A DNA stretch of 64,000 bases. It comes from Enterobacter sp. BIGb0383. GTDB lineage: Bacteria; Pseudomonadota; Gammaproteobacteria; Enterobacterales; Enterobacteriaceae. Below, in pieces: positions 1 to 8,330 of the stretch. Where the stretch lies: positions 930,001 through 994,000 of the forward strand of contig NZ_RJKQ01000002.1 of the NCBI RefSeq assembly GCF_003751845.1, read 5' to 3'. Each line of letters starts with the position of its first letter. Position 1 is the stretch's first letter. The notes below the pieces were generated by a model. It made no database searches, was not told where the DNA came from, and saw only the letters and a list, made by a program, of their open reading frames with translations. Both the position numbers and the translations under genes were made by a program.

Positions 1-396
1 GAGCGCTGCGGCGTTAAACTGGATCCTGAGCGTCTGAATAAGAAGCTCCAGCAGTGGCAGAAGATCGCCATCGCCGCCTGCGAGCAGTGCGGTCGCAACC
101 GGGTACCGGAAATTCGCCCGGCGATGGATCTCGAAGCCTGGTGCGCCGAGCAGGAAAACGGTCTGAAGCTGAACCTGCACCCGCGTGCCAGCGCCAGCAT
201 CAACACGCTGCCGCTGCCGGTTGAGCGCGTGCGGCTGCTGATCGGCCCGGAAGGCGGCCTGTCAGCCGATGAAATCGCCATGACCGCACGCTACGACTTT
301 ACTGATATTCTGCTGGGACCTCGCGTTCTGCGCACTGAGACTACTGCGCTCACCGCCATTACCGCACTACAAGTGCGCTTTGGCGATCTGGGATAA
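1..396 (+). CDS. rsmE: 16S rRNA (uracil-1498-N3)-methyltransferase RsmE, 3' part
   Basis: The reading frame is open from base 1 and stops with TAA at 394-396, so only the C-terminal 131 codons are present; the true start lies outside the window. The segment carries the SPOUT-family signature of RsmE: LLIGPEGG followed by the [13 protein letters not shown] stretch, which form the trefoil knot that binds S-adenosylmethionine. The enzyme methylates N3 of U1498 in 16S rRNA of the 30S subunit. An ATG at 124 is internal and is not the start, because the upstream in-frame sequence (ERCGVKLDP...) also matches RsmE. The gene sits just before gshB, as in E. coli. Confidence 0.95.
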   Translation, partial: ERCGVKLDPERLNKKLQQWQKIAIAACEQCGRNRVPEIRPAMDLEAWCAEQENGLKLNLHPRASASINTLPLPVERVRLLIGPEGGLSADEIAMTARYDFTDILLGPRVLRTETTALTAITALQVRFGDLG

Positions 397-400
397 AAAA

Positions 401-530
401 AGGGCATATGGCTACCTTATTTGCCATTCTGCCCCCGCTCAGTGCTCGCATCCTCACGTACTTTTGTACGCTCCGGGTGCTGTGCGCTGACCGGGAACAG
501 ACTGCCTGCAACGATAACGCCATATAGCTC
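401..530. repeat. Imperfect intergenic palindrome between rsmE and gshB
   Basis: This non-coding stretch folds back on itself. The centre is CGTAC-TTTT-GTACG (457-470) and the outer ends match as ATATGGC (406-412) and GCCATAT (519-525). Intermediate blocks such as CCCGCTCAG on one arm and CCGGTCAG on the other arm (read in reverse complement) also pair. The form is that of a short enterobacterial intergenic palindromic repeat of about 120 bp. It is not the ERIC consensus and I cannot name the family. It lies in the 156-bp gap in front of gshB and could form a long hairpin in an rsmE-gshB transcript. Confidence 0.6.
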
Positions 531-552
531 ATTTTTATGGAGATAAAGAACA

Positions 553-1500
553 ATGATTAAGCTCGGCATCGTGATGGACCCCATCGCAAGCATCAACATC
601 AAGAAAGACTCCAGTTTTGCCATGCTGCTGGAAGCCCAGCGTCGCGGCTATGAATTGCACTATATGGAGATGGCCGATCTATACCTGATCAACGGTGAAG
701 CCCGCGCCCGTACCCGTCTGGTCAACGTTGAGCAGAACTATGACAGCTGGTACCAGTTCGGCAGCGAACAGGACCTGCCTCTGGCCGACCTCGACGTGAT
801 TCTGATGCGTAAAGATCCGCCGTTTGATACCGAATTTATCTACGCGACCTATATCCTTGAGCGTGCGGAAGAGAAAGGCACCCTGATCGTTAACAAGCCG
901 CAGAGCCTGCGTGACTGTAACGAGAAGCTGTTTACCGCCTGGTTCGCCGAACTGACGCCGGAGACGCTGGTCACCCGCAATAAGTCACAGCTGAAAGCCT
1001 TCTGGGAGAAGCACGGGGATATCATCCTCAAGCCGCTGGACGGCATGGGCGGCACGTCTATCTTCCGCGTTAAGCAGGGCGACCCTAACCTGGGCGTGAT
1101 TGCGGAAACCCTGACCGAGCTGGGTAACCGCTACTGTATGGCGCAGAACTACCTTCCGGCCATTAAAGACGGTGATAAGCGCGTGCTGGTCGTCGACGGC
1201 GAGCCGGTGCCTTACTGCCTGGCGCGTATTCCGCAGGGCGGCGAAACCCGCGGTAACCTGGCGGCCGGTGGCCGGGGTGAACCACGTCCGCTGAGCGAAA
1301 GCGACTGGGAGATTGCCCGCCGCGTTGGACCGACGCTGAAAGCGAAAGGGCTGATCTTTGTGGGCCTCGATATTATCGGCGACCGCCTGACCGAGATTAA
1401 CGTCACCAGCCCGACCTGCATCCGCGAGATCGAAGCCGAATTCCCGGTGTCTATCACCGGTATGCTGATGGACGCGATAGAGAAACGCCTCGCAAAATAA
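553..1500 (+). CDS. gshB: Glutathione synthetase
   Basis: GshB joins gamma-glutamylcysteine to glycine with ATP, the second and last step of cytosolic glutathione synthesis. The protein has 315 residues, like the E. coli enzyme. It has an N-terminal pre-ATP-grasp domain (about 1-120) and an ATP-grasp fold with K160 and the small glycine-rich loop GMGG (164-167). The C-terminal TEINVTSPTCIREIE stretch (around 280-293) provides Mg and substrate contacts. The ATG at 553 follows GGAG at 539-542. It lies after rsmE, separated by a palindromic repeat, and is followed by a hairpin at 1509-1528. Confidence 0.98.
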   Translation: MIKLGIVMDPIASINIKKDSSFAMLLEAQRRGYELHYMEMADLYLINGEARARTRLVNVEQNYDSWYQFGSEQDLPLADLDVILMRKDPPFDTEFIYATYILERAEEKGTLIVNKPQSLRDCNEKLFTAWFAELTPETLVTRNKSQLKAFWEKHGDIILKPLDGMGGTSIFRVKQGDPNLGVIAETLTELGNRYCMAQNYLPAIKDGDKRVLVVDGEPVPYCLARIPQGGETRGNLAAGGRGEPRPLSESDWEIARRVGPTLKAKGLIFVGLDIIGDRLTEINVTSPTCIREIEAEFPVSITGMLMDAIEKRLAK

Positions 1501-1508
1501 TCACGGGA

Positions 1509-1528
1509 TAGCGGGAGGGAACCCGCTA
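1509..1528 (+). terminator. Hairpin after gshB
   Basis: TAGCGGG (1509-1515) pairs with CCCGCTA (1522-1528) around a 6-nt loop, eight bases after the gshB stop. There is no T-run directly behind it, so it may be only a weak terminator or a transcript-stabilising hairpin. Confidence 0.4.
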
Positions 1529-1601
1529 TGAGTGACAGCGTACAACTTTACCCGCATACTGGGATTCGTTTATTTTTTGAACCAGGACAGAACCTCTGCC
1601 A

Positions 1602-2165
1602 ATGAATTTACAGCATCACTTTCTGATTGCCATGCCCACACTCCAGGACCCGATTTTCCGCCGTGCCGTGGTCTATATCTGCGAATACAACGATCAGGGT
1701 GCGATGGGGATTATCATCAATAAGCCGCTGGAAAATCTGAAGGTCGAAGGCATTCTGGAGAAACTGAAGATCGTGCCTGAACCGCGCGATCCGGCGGTGC
1801 GTCTCGATAAACCAGTTATGCTGGGTGGCCCACTGGCGGAAGATCGCGGGTTTATCCTGCACACCCCGCCCGCGTCCTTTTCATCGAGCATCCGCATCTC
1901 CGATAACACCATCATCACCACCTCCCGTGACGTGCTGGAAACCCTCGGCACCAGTGAACAGCCCAGCGAAGTCCTGGTGACGCTCGGCTACGCCTCCTGG
2001 GAGAAGGGACAGCTTGAGCAGGAGATCCTCGATAACGCCTGGCTAACGGCCCCGGCAGATCTCAACATTCTGTTCAAAACCCCCATCGCCGACCGCTGGC
2101 GCGACGCGGCGAAGCTAATCGGCATCGATATTCAGACCATGCCCGGCGTAGCGGGGCACGCATAA
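1602..2165 (+). CDS. yqgE: UPF0301/AlgH family protein YqgE
   Basis: The 187-residue protein matches E. coli YqgE in length and begins [12 protein letters not shown]. The family (DUF179, AlgH-like) has a conserved fold but no settled biochemical role; AlgH was first linked to alginate regulation in Pseudomonas. Typical family stretches are visible: [15 protein letters not shown] and [14 protein letters not shown]. The gene overlaps yqgF by one base (TAATG at 2163-2167), which implies co-translation. No strong Shine-Dalgarno is visible near the ATG, so the start rests on homology. Confidence 0.95.
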   Translation: MNLQHHFLIAMPTLQDPIFRRAVVYICEYNDQGAMGIIINKPLENLKVEGILEKLKIVPEPRDPAVRLDKPVMLGGPLAEDRGFILHTPPASFSSSIRISDNTIITTSRDVLETLGTSEQPSEVLVTLGYASWEKGQLEQEILDNAWLTAPADLNILFKTPIADRWRDAAKLIGIDIQTMPGVAGHA

Positions 2166-2584
2166 TGAGCGGAACCTTACTGGCCTTCGATTTCGGCACT
2201 AAAAGCATCGGCGTCGCTATCGGTCAAACCATTACCGGCACCGCCCGCCCGCTCACGGCGCTCAAAGCCCAGGACGGCACGCCGGACTGGAACCTGATTG
2301 CTCGCCTGCTCAAAGAGTGGCAGCCCGACGCGGTGATTGTCGGCCTGCCGCTGAATATGGACGGCACCGAACAGCCGCTGACCGCCAGGGCACGCAACTT
2401 TGCGAATAAGATCCACGGCCGTTTTGGCGCAAAAGTGCTGCTGCACGATGAGCGTCTGAGCACCGTTGAAGCCCGCGCCGGTCTGTTCGAGCACGGCGGC
2501 TTCCGCGCCCTGAACAAAGGCAGCGTCGACTCCGCATCGGCGGTGATTATTCTGGAAAGCTACTTCGACCAGCACGGCAGCTAG
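2165..2584 (+). CDS. yqgF: RuvX/YqgF pre-16S rRNA nuclease, RNase H-like fold
   Basis: YqgF is a small RNase H-like nuclease (139 residues, E. coli 138) implicated in 5' maturation of 16S rRNA; the name RuvX reflects its fold similarity to RuvC-type resolvases. The N-terminal motif [13 protein letters not shown] contains the first catalytic aspartate (D9). Later acidic positions appear in [13 protein letters not shown] and [10 protein letters not shown], and the [11 protein letters not shown] segment is also typical. Its ATG shares a base with the yqgE stop. In E. coli the next gene is yggR, whereas here a two-gene insertion follows. Confidence 0.96.
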   Translation: MSGTLLAFDFGTKSIGVAIGQTITGTARPLTALKAQDGTPDWNLIARLLKEWQPDAVIVGLPLNMDGTEQPLTARARNFANKIHGRFGAKVLLHDERLSTVEARAGLFEHGGFRALNKGSVDSASAVIILESYFDQHGS

Positions 2585-2616
2585 CCCTTCCCCTCTTTTT
2601 ACCCGTTACTCCGGCA

Positions 2617-2637
2617 TGCGGCGTTTCTGACGCCGCA
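2617..2637. terminator. Hairpin after yqgF
   Basis: TGCGGCGT (2617-2624) and ACGCCGCA (2630-2637) form a perfect 8-bp GC-rich stem with a 5-nt loop, 32 bases past the yqgF stop. The T-run is missing. It lies in the 139-bp gap between yqgF and the convergent IclR gene. A second, AU-rich hairpin (GTTTCT/AGAAAC, 2696-2712) lies closer to the IclR gene stop. Confidence 0.4.
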
Positions 2638-2723
2638 GCCTCTCCTCTCGATCCCGCTCACACTTTCCGCTACGACTATTTGCCAGCCGCATATTGTTTC
2701 TATAAAAGAAACATAAAGACAGA

Positions 2724-3416
2724 TCAGGATTTTCGGGTTAACAGCCCGGCAAGAAGCTGGAGCTCATCGCGCCGGGAACGGATCCGGGCCTCATCGACCT
2801 GCCACATACCGGCAAAGGCCAGTGCCGCAGAGTGAGCCCCCAGCGGCTGAGCCATCGAGACTTCACCGTCGTCATGGTGCCAGACCACGTAGCCCTGTTC
2901 CCGCTGCTGGTGAATATGAGGCCCCAGCTGCTGCCACTGCTCTGGCGTAAAGCGTGCCATCAGATCCTCGTCGCTTTCCGCCGCCAGCAGGGCCATACCG
3001 ATCACCGACTGCCAGGCAGGCAGCATATGAAAACCGGCCAGGGCCTGGCTCATCTGCGTACCGGGTGCGGAGTGCCAGATATAAATGACCTGGTCTTCCC
3101 AGAGAACGCCCATCGCCACCACGATATCTTTCGGGGCGTGGCGTTCCAGCAGAGGCAGTGCCTGGGAGAAGAGCGCCGAGCCGCGAATGGACTGCGCGGC
3201 GAGGGCGTGAATGCCCGGCCCCGGCAAATAACGACGCTGCTCGTCCTGCATCGTCAGGCCGATAGAGGCCATGGTCATCAGGAGGCGGTTAACGCGGGTG
3301 GTGTTGATACCCATCAGGCGAGCCAGCTCGCGACAGCCGATAGCGCGGCCGCTGGAGACCAGATACTGCAGACAGCGAATACCGTCGATCAGGCTTTGAT
3401 TGGGTTGTGATGACAT
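2724..3416 (-). CDS. IclR-family transcriptional regulator
   Basis: The 230-residue protein has the IclR layout: an N-terminal winged helix-turn-helix (about 8-70, including CRELARLMGINTTRVNRLLMTM) and a C-terminal effector-binding domain with the GYVVWHHDDGEVSMAQPLG stretch near residue 180. IclR proteins usually repress or activate neighbouring catabolic genes in response to a small metabolite. I chose the ATG at 3416 because the nine-codon extension would begin with a TTG; neither start has a strong ribosome-binding site. It is divergent from the FAD oxidoreductase gene, with a 69-bp shared control region, and probably regulates it. The pair is absent from this locus in E. coli. The effector is unknown. 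Confidence 0.85.
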   Translation of the reverse strand: MSSQPNQSLIDGIRCLQYLVSSGRAIGCRELARLMGINTTRVNRLLMTMASIGLTMQDEQRRYLPGPGIHALAAQSIRGSALFSQALPLLERHAPKDIVVAMGVLWEDQVIYIWHSAPGTQMSQALAGFHMLPAWQSVIGMALLAAESDEDLMARFTPEQWQQLGPHIHQQREQGYVVWHHDDGEVSMAQPLGAHSAALAFAGMWQVDEARIRSRRDELQLLAGLLTRKS

Positions 3417-3485
3417 AGCGGCTTTAGTCCGATTCAGGCTCAACGAAGCACCGATTCTACCGCCAGTACAGAAGGATACAAGGTT
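3417..3485. promoter_or_regulatory. Divergent control region of the IclR gene and FAD oxidoreductase gene
   Basis: This 69-bp gap must hold both divergent promoters and probably the IclR-type operator, since it is the only non-coding DNA between the two starts. I cannot point to a clear operator palindrome or promoter hexamers. AAGG just before the ATG at 3486 can serve as ribosome-binding site for the oxidoreductase. Confidence 0.45.
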
Positions 3486-5744
3486 ATGAAAATTTTTAGC
3501 CAGACCGACAGCAGAACCTTTCCCGTGCAGTCCCTGACGGCAGATCTGATCGTTGCCGGCGGCGGGCTGGCAGGGCTCTGTGCGGCGCTCGCCGCCGCAC
3601 GAGACGGGCTGGCGGTGGTGCTGATTCAGGACCGGCCGGTGCTCGGCGGTAACGCCTCCAGCGAAGTCAGGCTGTGGGCCAACGGTGCGACTTCACATAT
3701 GGGTAACAACAACCGCTGGGCCCGCGAAGGCGGCATTATGGGCGAGATCCTCGAAGAGAATCTGTGGCGCAATAAAGAGGGCAACCCGGTGATGTTTGAC
3801 CTGGTCCTGCTGGACCTGGCCAAAAGCCAGCCGGGGTTAACGTTGCTGCTCAATACCGCCGTCTACGCCGTGGATCGCGAAGGTTCACGCATCACCGGGC
3901 TGCAGGCCTTTAATCCGATTAACGAAACCTTCTATCAGGTCAGCGGGACGCAGTTCTGCGACGCCACCGGCGACGGCGTGCTCGGGTATCTGGCCGGGGC
4001 AGAGTTCCGTGAAGGCGCGGAAGCGGCCGACGAGCTGGGCGAAAAAATGGCGCCCGGCGACAACTTCGGCCATAAGCTGGGGCACTCGATCTACTTCTAT
4101 ACCAAACGCACCGATGGCCCGGTTAACTTTGTTCCGCCCTCGTTCGCCCTCGATGATATTACCGCGATCCCGCGCTATAAGCGGCTGACCTCGACGCTGA
4201 ACGGCTGCGATCTATGGTGGCTGGAATGGGGCGGCCGTCTGGATACGGTGTACGAGAGCGAAACGATCAAGTGGGAGCTGTGGCGCATCGTCTGGGGCGT
4301 CTGGGATTACATCAAAAACTCCGGCGAGTTTCCCGAAGCGGAGAATATGACCATCGAGTGGGTCGGTGCCATTCCCGGCAAGCGCGAAAGCCGCCGCTTC
4401 GTTGGCGACCATCTGCTGTGCCAGCAGGATATCATCGAGCAGCGGGACCACTACGACGCCGTCGCCTATGGCGGCTGGTCCATCGACCTGCATCCGGCGG
4501 ACGGGGTTTACAGCACCCACGACGGCTGCCGACAGTTCCACAGTAAAGGCACCTACACCATCCCCCTGCGCAGCCTCTACAGCCGATCCCTGGACAATCT
4601 GTTCCTGACCGGACGCCTGATTTCCGCCTCCCACGTTGCCTTCGGCAGCGCCAGGGTGATGTGCACCTGCGGCCTGCTTGGCGAAGTGGTGGGCCGGGCA
4701 GCCACCCTCTGCCACCGGCAAACGCTAACGCCGCATGAGCTGGCAAGCCCCGATCGCGTGGGTGCTCTGCAGCAGCATCTGCAGGCCAGCGGCTGCTATA
4801 TTCCGCGCCAGTGGCTCGATGACCCGGCACGCAGCGCCAGGGTTTCCGCCAGCAGCGAGCTTGAGCTTCAGGAACTGCCCGCCAGCGGCGAGTGGTATCC
4901 GCTTGCCGAACGCATGGCTATTCTGCTGCCGGTCAAAGCCGGAGAAACCCTGCCCGCCCTGACCTTCCGCCTGCGCAGCGACAGCCCGCAAACGCTGACG
5001 CTGACCCTGCTCGGCAGCCTGAAACCCGGCAACTTTACGCCCGAGGAAACGCACGCACGCAGCCAGATCCGAATCGCGGACGAGGGCGAGTATACCTGCG
5101 ATTTCAACTGGCGCAGCGACCGGGACCAGTACGTCTTTGTCGCGTTTGACGCCTGCGAAGGCGTCAGTATTGCGCTGACCCGTAGCGCACCGGTCGGTAT
5201 CATGACCGTGTTCAACAGCCTTAATGCGCGGGTGGCCAAACATACCCGCCAGCAGGCGGACGGCGACTACGGCGTGGATGAGTTCGACTTCTGGCTGCCC
5301 CGCCGCCACCCGAACCAGATAATGCCCGCCATGCGTTTCGGTACGCTCCTGCGCTGCTACGGCGCTGAGAACCTGCTTAACGGCCGCCTCCGCCCGGAGC
5401 AGCAAACCAACGCCTGGGTTCCGGCAGCAGACGATACTGCACCAGTGGTCCGCTGGCGCTGGCCTGAACCGCAGCGTATTAGCGCCCTGACGCTGCTGCA
5501 GGACAACGACTTCGACAACGCGATGGAAACCGTGCAGATGGGCCACCACGCGCCCGTCACGCCGCACTGCATCACCCACTACCGCCTGTGGGCGGATGAT
5601 ACCCTGGTGGCGGAGGTGACCCACAACCACCACTCTCTGTGCCACCACCGCTTTGACACGCCCCTGAACGCACGGGAAATCCGTCTGGAGATTGTTGCCA
5701 CCGCAGGGGCACTGCCGGCGGTTTATTCCCTCAACGTACGCTAG
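3486..5744 (+). CDS. FAD-dependent oxidoreductase (PF12831-like) with C-terminal carbohydrate-binding-like region
   Basis: The 752-residue protein starts with a Rossmann-type dinucleotide motif, AGGGLAG (24-30). It then has LGGNASSE (53-60) and ATGDG (160-164), and a second FAD contact region LFLTGRLISASHVAFGSARV (372-391) followed by a cysteine pair in MCTCG. This pattern matches the FAD_oxidored family found in many sugar and polysaccharide gene clusters. No signal peptide is seen, so it should act in the cytoplasm. Residues beyond about 450 are not part of the FAD domain; the last 125 or so (from ENLLNG) resemble a discoidin/F5-8C-like beta-sandwich. The substrate is unknown; a sugar or glycoside derivative is a guess. 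The divergent IclR gene probably regulates it. Confidence 0.8.
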   Translation: MKIFSQTDSRTFPVQSLTADLIVAGGGLAGLCAALAAARDGLAVVLIQDRPVLGGNASSEVRLWANGATSHMGNNNRWAREGGIMGEILEENLWRNKEGNPVMFDLVLLDLAKSQPGLTLLLNTAVYAVDREGSRITGLQAFNPINETFYQVSGTQFCDATGDGVLGYLAGAEFREGAEAADELGEKMAPGDNFGHKLGHSIYFYTKRTDGPVNFVPPSFALDDITAIPRYKRLTSTLNGCDLWWLEWGGRLDTVYESETIKWELWRIVWGVWDYIKNSGEFPEAENMTIEWVGAIPGKRESRRFVGDHLLCQQDIIEQRDHYDAVAYGGWSIDLHPADGVYSTHDGCRQFHSKGTYTIPLRSLYSRSLDNLFLTGRLISASHVAFGSARVMCTCGLLGEVVGRAATLCHRQTLTPHELASPDRVGALQQHLQASGCYIPRQWLDDPARSARVSASSELELQELPASGEWYPLAERMAILLPVKAGETLPALTFRLRSDSPQTLTLTLLGSLKPGNFTPEETHARSQIRIADEGEYTCDFNWRSDRDQYVFVAFDACEGVSIALTRSAPVGIMTVFNSLNARVAKHTRQQADGDYGVDEFDFWLPRRHPNQIMPAMRFGTLLRCYGAENLLNGRLRPEQQTNAWVPAADDTAPVVRWRWPEPQRISALTLLQDNDFDNAMETVQMGHHAPVTPHCITHYRLWADDTLVAEVTHNHHSLCHHRFDTPLNAREIRLEIVATAGALPAVYSLNVR

Positions 5745-5747
5745 CCA

Positions 5748-6728
5748 CTACAGCCTGCCAGCAGCCACTCGCTGCTGGTAGCTCTGGCTGAAGGTCTGCA
5801 TACCCGCCTGCTGCCCGGTCTGCATAATGCCGGGAAGCTGGTGGGTTTTACCCTCGCGGATCAGGTTCGCCACCGCCGGGGTATTGACCAGCAGCTCGAA
5901 CAGTCCGACCCTGCCCTGCTGTTTATCCGGCAGCAGCTTTTGCGCCAGCACCGCGCACAGGCTTCCGGCCAGCTGGCTGCGCATTTGATCCTTTTCATTG
6001 GCCGGGAAGGCATCCACCAGCCGCTCCACCGCCTGCGCCGCGCCACGGGTATGCAGGGTCGCCAGCACCAGATGCCCGGTTTCGGCGGCGGTCAGCGCCA
6101 GACGGATCGTTTCGCTATCGCGCAGCTCGCCGATCAGAATAGCGTCCGGATCTTCACGCAGCGCCGCCCGCAGGGCGTCGGCAAAGGAGAGGCAGTGCTG
6201 GCCAACCTCCCGCTGCTGGATCAGGCAGCGCCCGCTGCGATGGATAAACTCGACCGGATCTTCGAGAGTCAGAATATGGCCGTCGAGATGCTGATTGAGG
6301 TAGTCCACCATCGCCGCCAGGGTCGTGGACTTGCCGCTGCCCGTCGCCCCGGTCACCAGCAGCAGGCCGTTCTCTTCATGCAGCAGATTTGCCAGCGCGG
6401 GCGGCACGCCCAGCTCCGCGAGCTGCGGACAGGCATCCGGCAACAGGCGCAGCGCCAGCGAGACGCCGCTCTGATGGGTAAACGCGCTGGCGCGCAGCCG
6501 TTTATTATCGCTCAGCGCCACCGCAAAATCGGTCTGCCCCTGCCGACGCCAGCAGGCCAGCTGCTCCGCCGTCAGCCACTCCTGAAGCAGCGCATCGACA
6601 TCCGGCGCAGGAAAAGGCGCAGGTTCGAGCCTGCCGCAGCGTCGCCAGCGCGGCGCACGACCATTGCACAGGTGTAGATCCGAGACGTTATGCTTTACAC
6701 TAAGGGCGACGATTTCTTGCATATTCAT
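5748..6728 (-). CDS. yggR: PilT-like twitching/secretion ATPase YggR
   Basis: This is a GspE/PilT-superfamily ATPase of 326 residues, the same length as E. coli YggR. Walker A is GATGSGKST (127-135) and Walker B lies in REDPDAILIGELRD (191-204). The HTRGAAQAVERL stretch and the late PilT-type motif NLIREGKTHQLP are present. PilT proteins power pilus retraction, but the role of enterobacterial YggR is not established. I start at ATG 6728 (MNMQEIVAL) instead of the 15-codon longer frame, following E. coli. It is divergent from yggS with only 17 bp between the two start codons. It ends four bases after the oxidoreductase gene, in convergent orientation. Confidence 0.93.
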   Translation of the reverse strand: MNMQEIVALSVKHNVSDLHLCNGRAPRWRRCGRLEPAPFPAPDVDALLQEWLTAEQLACWRRQGQTDFAVALSDNKRLRASAFTHQSGVSLALRLLPDACPQLAELGVPPALANLLHEENGLLLVTGATGSGKSTTLAAMVDYLNQHLDGHILTLEDPVEFIHRSGRCLIQQREVGQHCLSFADALRAALREDPDAILIGELRDSETIRLALTAAETGHLVLATLHTRGAAQAVERLVDAFPANEKDQMRSQLAGSLCAVLAQKLLPDKQQGRVGLFELLVNTPAVANLIREGKTHQLPGIMQTGQQAGMQTFSQSYQQRVAAGRL

Positions 6729-6745
6729 AGAACCATCCGGGAAAC

Positions 6746-7450
6746 ATGAACGACATTGCGCATAACCTGGCACAGGTCAGGGATAAAATCTCAGCCGCTT
6801 CTGTACAGTGCGGTCGTACTCCAGAAGAAGTTATTCTGCTTGCAGTCAGCAAAACCAAGCCTGCGAGCGCCGTCGAACAAGCCGTTGCCGCCGGGCAGCG
6901 TGCCTTCGGGGAAAATTACGTTCAGGAAGGCGTGGAGAAGATCCTTCACTTCCGCGAGCGTGGTTTTAACGGGCTGGAATGGCACTTTATTGGCCCGTTG
7001 CAGTCCAACAAAAGCCGTCTGGTGGCGGAGCATTTTGACTGGTGCCATACAGTGGACCGGCTGCGCATCGCCAGCCGACTCAGCGAGCAGCGACCGGCCC
7101 ATCTGCCGCCGCTTAACGTTCTGATTCAAATCAATATCAGCGATGAGAACAGCAAGTCAGGGATTGCTCTGCCTGAGCTGGACGCGCTGGCCGCTGAGGT
7201 AGCACAGCTGCCGGGTATTACCCTGCGCGGGCTGATGGCGATCCCGGCGCCGGAAGCGGAATATGCACGGCAGATTGCCGTCGCACAGCAAATGGCAGTA
7301 GCATTTGCGCAGCTAAAAACGATTTACCCGACGGTGGATACCCTGTCGTTGGGCATGTCAGATGATATGTCCGCCGCGATTGCGGCAGGCAGCACTATGG
7401 TACGCATCGGCACCGCCATTTTTGGTACGCGTGATTACACAAAAAATTAA
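6746..7450 (+). CDS. yggS: Pyridoxal 5'-phosphate homeostasis protein YggS (PLPBP)
   Basis: YggS binds pyridoxal phosphate without a known enzymatic reaction and helps to keep vitamin B6 and amino-acid pools balanced. The 234 residues match E. coli YggS. The PLP lysine lies in LLAVSKTKPA (about 35). Other family stretches are FGENYVQEG, WHFIGPLQSNK and the C-terminal LSLGMSDDMSAAIAAGSTMVR. It is the first gene of the operon yggS-yggT-yggU-rdgB-hemW. Its promoter must overlap the start of the divergent yggR gene. Confidence 0.97.
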   Translation: MNDIAHNLAQVRDKISAASVQCGRTPEEVILLAVSKTKPASAVEQAVAAGQRAFGENYVQEGVEKILHFRERGFNGLEWHFIGPLQSNKSRLVAEHFDWCHTVDRLRIASRLSEQRPAHLPPLNVLIQINISDENSKSGIALPELDALAAEVAQLPGITLRGLMAIPAPEAEYARQIAVAQQMAVAFAQLKTIYPTVDTLSLGMSDDMSAAIAAGSTMVRIGTAIFGTRDYTKN

Positions 7451-7468
7451 GGAATATTGAGGAACGCC

Positions 7469-8035
7469 ATGAACACGTTGACTTTCCTGCTTTCAACGGC
7501 CATTCAGCTGTACACGATGGTGCTGTTGCTACGCGTCTGGATGCAGTGGGCCCGCTGTGATTTTTACAACCCGTTTGCCCAGTTTGTGGTGAAAGCCACT
7601 CAGCCGATTGTCGGCCCGCTGCGCCGGGTGATCCCCTCCATCGGCGGGCTGGATACCTCCTCGCTGCTGGTCGCCTTTGTCCTGAGCCTGATTAAAGTTA
7701 TCGTGCTCCTGATGGTCATTACCCTTCAGCCGGTGATCTGGATTGCCGCCCTTCTGGTGATGCTGAAAACCCTCGGCATGATGATTTTCTGGGTCCTGCT
7801 GGTGATGGCGATTATGAGCTGGGTCAGCCAGGGCCGCAGCCCGGTTGAGTTTGCCCTGCGTCAGCTGACCGAGCCGCTGCTGCGCCCAATCCGCAGCCTG
7901 CTGCCTGCGATGGGTGGCATCGACTTTTCCCCGATGATCCTCGTGCTGCTGCTGTACGTTATCAATATGGGCGTAGCCGAGCTGCTGCAGAGCACCGGTA
8001 GTCCTCTGCTTCTGGGACTGTGGATGGCGACATGA
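7469..8035 (+). CDS. yggT: YggT family integral membrane protein
   Basis: The 188-residue protein consists of two tandem YGGT repeats, each with two hydrophobic segments. Repeated motifs are [13 protein letters not shown] and [11 protein letters not shown], each followed by an RP(I/V)-type segment ([12 protein letters not shown] and [13 protein letters not shown]). It is an inner-membrane protein; in E. coli it has been linked to osmotic and K+ tolerance, and homologues are linked to division or membrane-protein organisation. I chose ATG 7469, with GAGGA at 7459-7463, over an upstream TTG, which agrees with E. coli. Its stop overlaps yggU by 4 bp. Confidence 0.94.
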   Translation: MNTLTFLLSTAIQLYTMVLLLRVWMQWARCDFYNPFAQFVVKATQPIVGPLRRVIPSIGGLDTSSLLVAFVLSLIKVIVLLMVITLQPVIWIAALLVMLKTLGMMIFWVLLVMAIMSWVSQGRSPVEFALRQLTEPLLRPIRSLLPAMGGIDFSPMILVLLLYVINMGVAELLQSTGSPLLLGLWMAT

Positions 8036-8322
8036 GTGCCGTCGACGTCTTAACTGACGGGCTGGTGCTTCGGCTGTATATTCAGCCGAAGGCCAGCCGC
8101 GACAGCATTGTAGGTTTACATGGCGACGAGCTAAAAGTCGCCATCACCGCGCCTCCGGTGGACGGCCAGGCCAATGCGCATCTGGTTAAATATCTGGCAA
8201 AGCAGTTCCGCGTGGCGAAGAGTCAGGTGATCCTTGAAAAAGGCGAACTGGGCCGCCACAAGCAGGTAAAAATCATTCATCCGCAGCAGATCCCTCAGGG
8301 CGTCGCGGCACTGACAAATTAG
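8032..8322 (+). CDS. yggU: UPF0235/DUF167 family protein YggU
   Basis: This small protein of 96 residues equals E. coli YggU and belongs to the DUF167 family, which has a known fold but no assigned function. Typical residues are [15 protein letters not shown] near the start and [18 protein letters not shown] in the middle. The ATG at 8032 overlaps the yggT stop (ATGA); an in-frame ATG four codons earlier would lie inside yggT. It sits between yggT and rdgB in a tightly packed operon. Confidence 0.94.
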   Translation: MSAVDVLTDGLVLRLYIQPKASRDSIVGLHGDELKVAITAPPVDGQANAHLVKYLAKQFRVAKSQVILEKGELGRHKQVKIIHPQQIPQGVAALTN

Positions 8323-8330
8323 GATTTCCC

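Noticed and set aside
417-623. Open frames on the minus strand in the rsmE-gshB gap
   Set aside because: They run through the palindromic repeat and into gshB in antisense and have no coding support.
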